Shown here one piece after another: positions 1 to 7,203 of a DNA stretch of 64,000 nucleotides. Source of the stretch: Acrocarpospora corrugata (GTDB taxonomy: Bacteria > Actinomycetota > Actinomycetes > Streptosporangiales > Streptosporangiaceae); the NCBI RefSeq assembly GCF_009687845.1, contig NZ_BLAD01000039.1:1-64000 (forward strand). Reading direction: 5' to 3'. Made by a program: the position numbers and the translations under genes. The notes below the pieces were generated by a model that did no database searches, had not been told where the DNA came from, and saw only the letters and a program-made list of their open reading frames with translations. How positions within the stretch are numbered: position 1 is the first letter of the stretch; the number at the start of each line of letters is the position of its first letter.

Positions 1-423
1 GAGGGAGAGCGCGAGCACCGGAGCGGGAATAGGGCCAGGTGTTCTGCTCGCCGGGTTCCTGCACAACGTGATGTCGTAATTCGTACCTCCGGCGGGGCAC
101 TCCGACCCCGGGGTGATCATCAAGGGCCTCCACACCGTGGACGGCCATAGCGGGCGGAGGCAGGGGTTTGATCACCCCTCCCTGCATCGACCCGGGACAA
201 GCCGAGCAGACCAAAGGCCGCCGGGTCTGCTTCCCTATCGGGCGGGTCGACGGCAGCCGGGGTGATCAAGCAGGCGAGGCATGCGTGCTGCGCGGAAAGA
301 ACCAGGTCACAGGCTGGTCGTCGTGCCATTAGCCAGGGGGACGAGAGGGCGACACGGTCACTCATGCCCGGCCCCACGCCCGGGTCAGCGCCCCTATGAG
401 CCGTGTCCGTGCGATTGAGCTGT
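1..423. other. Non-coding stretch left of the insertion sequence
   Basis: I see no convincing gene here. The one longer open frame (minus strand, 120-443) has no recognisable domain and runs into the insertion-sequence end. The ten-base motif GGGGTGATCA occurs at 110-119 and 259-268 and inverted at 169-178. If the tRNA fragment at 4543-4586 is an attachment scar, this stretch lies inside the integrated element. Confidence 0.4.
110..268. repeat. Three copies of GGGGTGATCA
   Basis: Copies are at 110-119 (direct), 169-178 (inverted) and 259-268 (direct). Each is centred on the palindrome TGATCA. The spacing is uneven (59 and 90 bases), so this could be a cluster of protein-binding sites or chance in GC-rich DNA. 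No gene start follows directly. Confidence 0.3.
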
Positions 424-2162
424 GCTAGCCCCGTTTTCCGCACGTGGCTGATCTTCAGCGGAGGTCTCGGGGATCTACGTCGAGTAGATCGAGAAGGCGG
501 AGCTGAAGATCGGTCGGTTGAGGAATGATCGGTGGTGACTGGCCGGTACCAGAGATGATCCGGATACCGGCCAGTGCGTCGAAGATGAGCCGTCCGGTGG
601 GGACGGCGGCCCGCCCCGCGTACAGGCCCTCGACCTTGGTGGCCTCGCGTACGGCCAGTCCTGCCGTACCTGGCGTTCGACCAGGCAGAAGATGAGCAAG
701 GCCAGGCAGATGACGGTGATCAGCTCGGCGACGCGGCGGTTGTTCTTCAGGTACAGGGTGGTCACGGCCAGCGGGCCCTTGAACGCGGAGTAGCGGCGTT
801 CGACGGCCTCTTGGCCTTTGTAGAGCCGAAGGATCTGCTCGGCGTCGGCATGGCCGGGATCGAGGTTGGACAGCAGGGCGTACCAGCCGTCGGCGGCTGC
901 CTCGGCGTCGATCGCGTTCTGGTCGAAGTGCCAGGCCAGGGTGGGTTTCCCGGTATCGGGGGCGATGCCGGCCTCGGCGTGGAGATAGCCGGCCACCCGC
1001 CGATCACGGGCGATGACGGCGATCCGGTCGGCGACCTTGCCGGGGGTGGGATAGTGGCGGCTGCCCAGCCCGCGTTCCAATCGCTGCAGGTCATCGCGGG
1101 CGCGGTCGAGTTTCTTGGCCCGGGCGGTGGCGGCGGCCCGAGCCCGGGCCGAGGAGTGCACGAACACCCGCCGCAGCTTCACGACCGGGTCCTTCTTACG
1201 GGGGCCGGGCAGCGTCATGCCGTCTTCGAGCACGTGCCAGAGGCCCCGCCGCTCGGCGGGTTTGCCCGCGCCCCGCCGGGCGAGGTAGTCGACCGGAGTC
1301 GCCGCGGCCAGATCCAGGCCGCGCAGCACCTGGACGCCGACATAGGTCTTGGACGCCGGGGCGATGAAGCCGACCTGCTCGGCTGCCATCGCCGCCAGGT
1401 TCGCATACGAGATCAGTTTGGAGTCGCCGACCATCAGCAGTTGCTGCCGGGAGGCCAGGGCCTGCAGTGCCTTCATCACGCCGACGACCTGCCCGACCTC
1501 CCCGGCGCCGCCGTCGAAGGCGCGGTGGAAGAGCGGGAGTGCGCCATCACCCGACACCGCGATCCCGGCCTGGATCTGCTTCAGATCCGGGCGGCGGTCC
1601 TTGGGATGACCGAACTTCGGCGCGGCGAAGTTCTCTTCGGCCTGCTCGTAGACACCGTGCAGGGAGATCGATGTCATGTCCCAGTGCATCCGGGAGGCGT
1701 CGACGCCGAAACGCTCGATCGCGCTCAGTCCTGCGGACCCGGCGAGGTGATCGAGGTGGGGGGCGATCGCGTCCAGTGCCCGGCCGATCCTGTCATCGTT
1801 GAGCAGGTCCGGATCGACGCCGAATGTCTCGGCCACCGCCCATGTCCTGGCCCACTCTTGCACGTGGACCAGCGGGGCGGGCGAGGTCAGCCGGTTGGCG
1901 ACCAGCACCTCGATGACCTGTCCGTGGGTGAGCTCAGCCAGGTCACGTACCGGGCACGCCTCATCGACCAGCTCCCGGATCCGCAGCCGGGAACAGAACT
2001 CGGCCACCACCGGCAGCGCCCCGAGCATCTTCTCGATGCTTGGGGGTGCCCCACTGTGCTTGTTGTCTCACGGGCCCAGGGCATACTCCCAGCGACAGGG
2101 CTGATCAACACGCCACGCCGGAGATATCCCAATCACCCCGACGTGCGGAAAACGGGGCTAGC
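424..2162 (-). mobile_element. IS1634-family insertion sequence
   Basis: The two ends carry a perfect 22-base inverted repeat at 424-445 and 2141-2162, with core CCCCGTTTTCCGCACGT. Because the outer bases GCTAGC are themselves palindromic, the element may really start at CCCC and be flanked by a direct CTAG target duplication. That would give an element of about 1.73 kb. It encodes one transposase on the minus strand, which is frameshifted, so the copy is probably unable to move by itself. The right end meets the last codon of a small lipoprotein gene. Confidence 0.85.
455..2028 (-). pseudogene. IS1634-family DDE transposase, frameshifted
   Basis: This is a transposase with an RNase H-like DDE fold. 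The first Asp is in the motif DMTSISLHGVY (about residue 117), the second in VGDSKLIS, and the catalytic Glu lies in the stretch EAVERRYSAFKGPL near the C-terminus. The uninterrupted frame from ATG 2028 ends at 475, but its last 60 or so residues are low-complexity. Reading one base over from about position 659 restores the family tail (LAVREATKVEGLYAG through LLDLLDVDP) with a stop at 455-457. A single-base deletion at about 659-660 explains this. IS1634 transposases are normally a single frame, so programmed frameshifting is not expected. No better start lies upstream: the frame is open for only 13 codons and lacks ATG or GTG. Confidence 0.85.
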
Positions 2163-2313
2163 GCACTACGCTCTGCGTTTTGCTGACGATCTCAGGCAGA
2201 GGTTCGGCCGCGCCGGCCGACGTCGGCGCACGGATCGGCAGCGGCGAGGAGGGCATCGTGATCGAGCAACCGCCGAGGACGAGAAGGACCGGCAACCACA
2301 GCCAGCGCATCAT
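2158..2313 (-). CDS. Small lipoprotein (about 51 residues)
   Basis: The start ATG at 2311-2313 is preceded on the minus strand by an AGGGAGG ribosome site. The product begins with a short basic and hydrophobic stretch (MMRWLWLPVLLVLGG) ending in the lipobox LGGC, so it is probably an outer-leaflet lipoprotein with about 34 mature residues rich in Pro and Ser. No family is recognised. The stop TAG lies inside the CTAG at the insertion-sequence boundary. If CTAG is the target duplication, the gene had the same stop before insertion and is undamaged. Otherwise the original C-terminus was lost. Confidence 0.45.
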   Translation of the reverse strand: MMRWLWLPVLLVLGGCSITMPSSPLPIRAPTSAGAAEPLPEIVSKTQSVVR

Positions 2314-2542
2314 GCCCTCCCTTTCTTTCTGGGACACCCCCTGAAAGACCCCGCTGTCCTGGCAAGGCCACATGCTCTCCGGGACATCGCATCCGATCAA
2401 GCTACCGACGTCTGATGACGGTCATGTCACTCCTCGGCCGATCGCCCGTGGGCGGCAGATCGTGAAAGTGGAACCCGCTGAGCTTGGCTCGCGTGAGAGC
2501 TTGGCTCCATGCGCAGCAGACGCCTCCACTCTCGACCAGAGT

Positions 2543-2560
2543 GGTACTATATCTGGTACC
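2543..2560. promoter_or_regulatory. Candidate operator of the yefM-yoeB pair
   Basis: GGTAC and GTACC form an inverted repeat (2543-2547 and 2556-2560) 20 bases before the antitoxin start. YefM/YoeB complexes are known to repress their own promoter by binding palindromes with a GTAC-like core, so this site is well placed. The ribosome site GGAGG follows at 2570-2574. Confidence 0.5.
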
Positions 2561-2580
2561 AGATTGGGTGGAGGTTTCTG

Positions 2581-2841
2581 ATGTCGATCACTGCGAGCGA
2601 AGCCCGGCGCCGGCTGTTCCCTCTCATCGACGAGGTGAACGAGGACAGCCTGGCCGTGGAGATCGTCTCCAAACACAACCGCGCCTATCTCGTACCCGCC
2701 GCCGAGTACGAGGCGCTGAAGGAGACGGCGCACCTCCTGCGCTCACCGGCCAACATGCGCAGGCTGATCGCCTCCTACCAGCACGCCCTGGAAGGCCGTC
2801 ACGAAATCCGCGAACTCATCGACGGCGACGACCAGGCGTGA
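2581..2841 (+). CDS. yefM: YefM/Phd-family antitoxin
   Basis: This 86-residue protein begins MSITASEARRRLFPLIDEV, the typical N-terminal DNA-binding fold of Phd/YefM antitoxins. Its C-terminal half is charged (about residues 55-86) and should wrap the toxin. ATG 2581 has a GGAGG ribosome site six bases upstream. The stop overlaps the toxin start (GTGA at 2838-2841), so the two are translationally coupled. It neutralises the YoeB toxin and, by family knowledge, represses the operon from the GGTAC palindrome upstream. The frame is intact. Confidence 0.93.
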   Translation: MSITASEARRRLFPLIDEVNEDSLAVEIVSKHNRAYLVPAAEYEALKETAHLLRSPANMRRLIASYQHALEGRHEIRELIDGDDQA

Positions 2842-3092
2842 AGCTCTCCTTCACCCCTGAAGCCTGGGAGGACTACACCTCCTGGCTCACCACCGACCGC
2901 CAAGTCCTGAAACGCATAAACAAGCTCATCGAAGACACCCTGCGCGACCCGTACGCAGGCATCGGCAAACCAGAACCGCTCAAACACGCCCTCCAGGGAG
3001 CCTGGTCCCGAAGAATCACCGAAGAACACCGGCTCGTCTACCTCCCACGCGACGACGAACTGATCATCCTTCAGGCCCGCTACCACTACTGA
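2838..3092 (+). CDS. yoeB: YoeB/Txe-family mRNA interferase toxin
   Basis: The 84-residue length equals E. coli YoeB. The segment GKPEPLKH and the motif WSRRITEEHRLVY are almost identical to YoeB. The C-terminus ARYHY retains the catalytic His and the terminal Tyr, and the general base Glu and catalytic Arg lie in the conserved central part. YoeB is a ribosome-dependent endoribonuclease that cleaves mRNA at the A site. The GTG start at 2838 overlaps the antitoxin stop. Both genes look functional, which fits a module stabilising an integrated element. Confidence 0.93.
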   Translation: MKLSFTPEAWEDYTSWLTTDRQVLKRINKLIEDTLRDPYAGIGKPEPLKHALQGAWSRRITEEHRLVYLPRDDELIILQARYHY

Positions 3093-3222
3093 GCATGCCG
3101 TCGGCGGGCGATGCCTCCGGGTCGCCATGTATTAGCCCCGGCCCGGCAGAACGAATTCCCGGCGAGGACCCGGGCTTTCTCACGCTCTGGATCAGTTGTC
3201 GGCGTCCGGCTATGTCTGGCTT

Positions 3223-3777
3223 TCAGGTGTTCTTCACGGTGCGGTGCAGACGCAGGGCGGAGATGAGGAAGAAGACGCCGCCGACGGTCGCGTATCCGGC
3301 GAGGCTTGTCAGCGATGCCGTCGGCGTACCGGCCTGGAGGATGAACACCGTCCCGGCGATCGTGGAGATCGCCCCGCTGAGAATCATCGCCCATTGGCCG
3401 CCGAGCCTGCGGCGGCTGACGGCCACGATGAGCTGCACGATTCCAGCTGTGATCGCCCAAGCGCCCCAGACGCGCAGCACTGCGGGCACGCCCGAGTTGG
3501 CTGTGGCGGCCAGGCCGATGGCGGCGAGCAGGCTGAGGGCCAGGTTGACGTACAGGGCGGCGGGGCGCGCGGGTTTCGAGGAGCGCAGATCGGTGATGGC
3601 CGCGGCGACGTCGAACAGCGGGTAGATCACTAGCAGTGCCACGCTCATTGGACCAGAAGCCGACCCGATCAGGAACAGCAGGACCGCCCAGATGAGGGCG
3701 AATCCGAATCGCACCACGTAGAGGTTCCGCAACGCCACGGCAGTGCGACGGGCGTTCATATCAGTGACGGTGGTCAT
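3223..3777 (-). CDS. DUF308 (HdeD-like) membrane protein
   Basis: This 184-residue protein has about six hydrophobic helices with short loops, in the paired-helix pattern of the DUF308 short-repeat family (related to HdeD). It has no signal peptide and should be a plasma-membrane protein of unknown function. It is divergent from the TetR gene at 3886, with a near-perfect palindrome between them, so it is the likely target of that repressor. ATG 3777 is the first Met of the conserved frame. Confidence 0.7.
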   Translation of the reverse strand: MTTVTDMNARRTAVALRNLYVVRFGFALIWAVLLFLIGSASGPMSVALLVIYPLFDVAAAITDLRSSKPARPAALYVNLALSLLAAIGLAATANSGVPAVLRVWGAWAITAGIVQLIVAVSRRRLGGQWAMILSGAISTIAGTVFILQAGTPTASLTSLAGYATVGGVFFLISALRLHRTVKNT

Positions 3778-3805
3778 TCGCTATCTCTTTCGGCAGGAGG
3801 TTGGG

Positions 3806-3825
3806 TAGAATGACTAGTAACTCTA
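3806..3825. promoter_or_regulatory. Palindromic TetR-type operator
   Basis: TAGAATGACTAGTAACTCTA is a 20-base palindrome centred on ACTAGT, with 16 of 20 positions symmetric. It sits in the 108-base gap between the divergent DUF308 and TetR genes, 29 bases before the DUF308 start. TetR regulators typically bind such sites and control both themselves and the neighbour. Confidence 0.65.
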
Positions 3826-3885
3826 CCTCGCTGAGGCTAGCCCGGCGGTGAGGTTCGGCGCAAGGGGCGAAGAGGAGAGACGCGT

Positions 3886-4470
3886 ATGATCACGGGCATG
3901 GACAGCCCCATGCGTGAGCGCCTCCTTGAGGCGGCGATCGAGCTGTTCTACGCGTACGGACTCCGCGCGGTGAGCGTCGACAAGGTCATCGACCGCGCCA
4001 GTACGACGAAGGTGACCTTCTACCGACATTTCAAGAGCAAAGACGACCTCGTCGTCGCTTACCTCGAACGCCGCGCCGCATTCGAGCGGGACGGCATCGG
4101 TGAGGCGATCAAGCAGGGCAACGGCAACGTCGATGCCACCCTGCGGGTGATCTCCGAGGCGATCGGGATCATTGCCTGCGCGCCCGGCTTCCGTGGCTGT
4201 CCCTTCATCAACGCCGCCGCCGAATACCCTGACCCGGACAGCCCTATCCGCAAGGCCGTTGACGCGCATCGCCGCTGGAACAAGTCGACGTTCGAACAGC
4301 TCATCGTCCCGCTCGGTATCACGAATTCCGGAGAGGTCGCCACCGACCTGATGCTGATCCGCGATGGCGCCATGGTCGCCGGATACCTCGACCAGCCGGC
4401 GAACGTCGCCGCCTCGTTCCTCCGCGGTAGCCAGGCCGTCATCGGCACCGGCAACTCGACCCGGAGATGA
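3886..4470 (+). CDS. TetR/AcrR-family transcriptional regulator
   Basis: This protein has 194 residues. The N-terminal helix-turn-helix spans about residues 9-55, with a typical core (LLEAAIELFYAYGLRAVSVDKV then TKVTFYRHFKSKDDL). The rest is an all-helical ligand-binding domain containing CAPGFRGCPFINAAAEYPD, a segment common in one actinobacterial TetR subgroup. ATG 3886 is preceded by AGGAGAG at a good distance. The gene is divergent from DUF308 and probably represses it and itself from the palindrome at 3806-3825. The ligand is unknown. Confidence 0.9.
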   Translation: MITGMDSPMRERLLEAAIELFYAYGLRAVSVDKVIDRASTTKVTFYRHFKSKDDLVVAYLERRAAFERDGIGEAIKQGNGNVDATLRVISEAIGIIACAPGFRGCPFINAAAEYPDPDSPIRKAVDAHRRWNKSTFEQLIVPLGITNSGEVATDLMLIRDGAMVAGYLDQPANVAASFLRGSQAVIGTGNSTRR

Positions 4471-4542
4471 GCCCGCCGCCCACTCGACCAGCTCTGACCT
4501 GCACCCCGTTTCCCAGCTCAGGGCAGCAAGGCCAGCAGATGG

Positions 4543-4586
4543 TTCCCAAGCTGACAGCGCGGGTTCGATTCCCGTCACCCGCTCCA
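4543..4586 (+). other. 3' fragment of tRNA-Gly(CCC), candidate attachment site
   Basis: From 4543 the sequence reads as the 3' half of a tRNA. The anticodon loop is TTCCCAA (anticodon CCC), followed by the 3' anticodon strand GCTGA, T-arm GCGGG-TTCGATT-CCCGT, acceptor strand CACCCGC, and TCCA. The 5' half is missing: upstream bases give no D-arm, no matching anticodon strand and no GCGGGTG acceptor strand. Integrases that use tRNA 3' ends leave such a copy at the far end of the element. With this orientation the element would lie to the left and the intact tRNA-Gly beyond position 1. No integrase is visible in the window. Confidence 0.7.
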
Positions 4587-4847
4587 CGTACTGAGGCCCA
4601 GGTCAGGGATGGATTCCCGACCCGGGCCTAGATTGTTTTCTAGGGCTGTTGATCTTTCTGTGCCATCAGCTCACCGGGGCCATCGCAGCGGCCAGGCCGT
4701 CGTCTCCCTCGTCGTCTCGCTTCTTGATCTGGCGGTTAATGGCGTCGGTGATCATCTGGTTCTGCGCCGCGCACGGCGTGCTGATAGATCAGGATGCTCG
4801 ATCCGAACCACGCCGGTCTCCATATCCCAACGGAGTCGACGCGGTCG

Positions 4848-6275
4848 TCAACTTGCGGGGCGACGGGTGAGGACGTCCCCGGGTCGAGTTGACCCGGGTC
4901 CGGCTGGGCGGTGCGTCGCACTGATGGGTTCGCGGCCAGTTGCTGCGTCGGTGCCCATGGCCTCCAGCCAGGCCCGGGCGGCGAGCAGTCGGCGGTTGCG
5001 GCCGTCGTCGGTCTCGAGCCCGAGTTTGGTGAAGATACGCCGCAGATGTGTCTCGACGGTGCGGTGTGAAAGGTGCAGGTGCTCGGCGATGGCCGCGTCG
5101 CGGGCGCCCGTGGCGACGAGGGCGAGAACCTCGCGCTCACGAGGGCTGAGCACTTCGAGCCCTGGGGGTGACTCCGTGCCCGGCCGCGGTGGCGCCGGTG
5201 GTACGTCTGAAGGCGCCGGTGGCTCGGCGGGCTGAGGACCGAGGGGTACGGCGAACCCCGTCAGCGCGGCGGACGCCCGCCACCAGGCGACCCCGATGAC
5301 GGCCGTGACAGCGGCCACGGCGAGACCGGAGATCAACGGGCCTTCGGGGCGGAGCACAGCCCCGGTCCAGGTCACCGCGAGCGTCACGCCGATCGCGGCG
5401 TACCCACCGAGCACCCCAGACAGCAGCCAGCGCACCACCGGGGGACGGGCTCCGGTGGTGGACACGATGAGCGCCCACGCGCCGGCGAAGCAACCCGCGG
5501 CCAGTGAGACGAGGTATGCGACGCTGCCGTCCGGCGGCGCGATGTCGCCGGGACCGCTGGCTACGGCCGTGCCCATGCATACGACGATCAACAGGGGTCC
5601 CACAGCCGCGGCGGCCGCGCCCAGCGTGGCGCTCGCGCGTTCGTCCGCCGGGACGCGGCGCACGCGATTTGCCAGGAACAGCACGGCGGCGAGCATCACG
5701 ACGCTGATGAGGATGGTGGAGGCAGCTGCGACAGCGGGTGTCCGCCAACCCTCCGCAGCTGCCGGCGGGTGGCCGGCGAACGGTTTCACCGGCTCCAGTG
5801 CCAGCGCCATGCGGACGGCGGCGCCGGCAACGACGACGCCGAACCCGATCGACCACCAGCGGGCGCGAGGCACGGCGCGCAGCGCCGCGAGCTGCAGCAC
5901 GGCGAGCGGTACGGGCCACCATCCACCCCAGGCGCCGACGAGGAGAGGCGCCATGCCGGAATCAGCGGTGACCGCGACGACGGCGAGTGCACCGAGCACG
6001 AGGTAGATGAGGACGGCGGCTGCCAGCGCGAGGAGCCAACCGCCGCCGGTACGGTCGCCCCGGTCGGTCAGCCGTCGGGACAGCAATGCGATCCCGGTCG
6101 CGCCGCCCGTGAGGGCGAGCGTCGAGATCGGGTGGGTCGCGTAACCGCCGGTACCGCCGGCACGCGCGAAGGCGAGTATGACCACCGAGCCCAGCCCGAG
6201 TCCCGCGATGAACAGGACGGGCACGAGACTCCGCCACCGCCCCAGAACGCCGGGCCACATGCTTGCGTCGTGCAA
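4848..6275 (-). CDS. Membrane-anchored LuxR-family regulator
   Basis: This protein has 475 residues. The first 340 or so form about ten hydrophobic helices with no recognised sensor domain. A Pro-rich linker (around residues 350-375) leads to a C-terminal LuxR/GerE helix-turn-helix (LSPREREVLALVATG, then SHRTVETHLRRIFTKLGL, about residues 383-430). It is therefore a one-component regulator that senses from the membrane. The TTG start at 6273-6275 is supported by GGGGAGGG five bases upstream; an ATG five codons later is too far from it. The Pr6Pr membrane-protein gene is divergent 176 bases away and may be its target. Confidence 0.8.
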   Translation of the reverse strand: MHDASMWPGVLGRWRSLVPVLFIAGLGLGSVVILAFARAGGTGGYATHPISTLALTGGATGIALLSRRLTDRGDRTGGGWLLALAAAVLIYLVLGALAVVAVTADSGMAPLLVGAWGGWWPVPLAVLQLAALRAVPRARWWSIGFGVVVAGAAVRMALALEPVKPFAGHPPAAAEGWRTPAVAAASTILISVVMLAAVLFLANRVRRVPADERASATLGAAAAAVGPLLIVVCMGTAVASGPGDIAPPDGSVAYLVSLAAGCFAGAWALIVSTTGARPPVVRWLLSGVLGGYAAIGVTLAVTWTGAVLRPEGPLISGLAVAAVTAVIGVAWWRASAALTGFAVPLGPQPAEPPAPSDVPPAPPRPGTESPPGLEVLSPREREVLALVATGARDAAIAEHLHLSHRTVETHLRRIFTKLGLETDDGRNRRLLAARAWLEAMGTDAATGREPISATHRPAGPGSTRPGDVLTRRPAS

Positions 6276-6451
6276 TCGGCCCTCCCCTATCCGGAAGCGA
6301 GTTTATCCGGACAAGGCATGCCAGGCCCAGATTCAGGGCTACCCCGTACACCGCAGGGGCCATGTCAGGGCTGCTCCGGATACCGGCTCTGACCTCAGCA
6401 CGCCAGATTGCTCGGTAGTACCCCACACATACTCGATCAGAGAGGTATCCC

Positions 6452-7165
6452 GTGGTCGCTGCTTCTCCCGCACGTCCTGGTCCGATCCTGCCCGTCCTCG
6501 TCGCGGCCGCGCTGCTGCTGGTCGCGACGGTCACCTTCGTGGTCATCGATCCGCTGCTCGCCTGGGACGATGCCAACCCGTTCCTCGGTCGCGGCCGACT
6601 GTTCCTGTACTTCACGACCCAATCGAACCTGCTGGCCGTGACTGCCTGCGTGGTGTTCGGGGTCGCGCTGGTGCGTGGCCGGCATCCGGGCCAGGCGGCC
6701 GAGTACTTGCGCGGGCTCGCCGTGGTGGACATGGCCATCACCGGGATCGTCGCCAACGTCCTGCTCGCCGAACCGGGGGCGCCATGGAGCTTCTCCGACT
6801 TCGTGCTCCACCAGGCGGTGCCGGTCCTCATGGTCGCGTGGTGGATCGTCGTGCCGCCCGCCCGGCCGCTGCCCGTCACCGCGGCGGCGCTGTGGCTTGT
6901 CCACCCGGCCATCTGGACGGCCACGGCCCTCACCTACGCGGCCGAGTCGAGCGACCATTGGTACCCGTACTTCTTTCTCGATCCCGTTGAGGCAGGCGGA
7001 TGGGGCGGTGTCGCCGTGTTCGTAGCCTTGATCCACCTCGTGATTGCCGTACTCGGTCTTGGTGCCGTGCTTGCCAGCAGGGCACGGTGGTCAGGCGGCG
7101 TGTGGCGAACGTTGTGGCGCGAAGAGCACCCGGAAGGGGTCGACCACGGTCACTCACGACGGTGA
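6452..7165 (+). CDS. Pr6Pr-family membrane protein
   Basis: This 237-residue protein has about six transmembrane helices. It carries the family signatures YFTTQSNLLA (about residue 50), a His-Gln-x-x-Pro in the middle (HQAVPVLMVAWW) and WYPYFFLDP near the C-terminal third. Pr6Pr proteins are related to the FAR-17a/AIG1 androgen-induced hydrolase fold, but their bacterial role is unknown. GTG 6452 follows GAGAGG. It stands divergent from the membrane LuxR regulator and just ahead of the AfsR-like gene. Confidence 0.7.
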   Translation: MVAASPARPGPILPVLVAAALLLVATVTFVVIDPLLAWDDANPFLGRGRLFLYFTTQSNLLAVTACVVFGVALVRGRHPGQAAEYLRGLAVVDMAITGIVANVLLAEPGAPWSFSDFVLHQAVPVLMVAWWIVVPPARPLPVTAAALWLVHPAIWTATALTYAAESSDHWYPYFFLDPVEAGGWGGVAVFVALIHLVIAVLGLGAVLASRARWSGGVWRTLWREEHPEGVDHGHSRR

Positions 7166-7203
7166 GAACAGGTGGATGGCTCGGCGAAGCCTAGACTTGC
7201 GCC

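Noticed and set aside
455-660. Programmed frameshifting in the transposase
   Set aside because: IS1634-type transposases are made from one frame, there is no slippery heptamer at the break, and the shift lies near the C-terminus, which fits a random deletion.
811-2415. Long plus-strand frame of 534 residues across the insertion sequence
   Set aside because: It is antisense to the transposase, low in complexity and without any domain. Long shadow frames are normal in high-GC DNA.
3823-4587. Minus-strand frame beginning MERVTGIEPALSAWE
   Set aside because: This well-known false protein start arises from reading a tRNA 3' end antisense. Here it is antisense to the tRNA fragment and to the real TetR gene.
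4650-4847. Short minus-strand reading with MITDAINRQIKKRDDEGDDG
   Set aside because: It is only about 29 residues, with no ribosome site, no family and a stop just upstream. It may be a gene remnant but cannot be supported.
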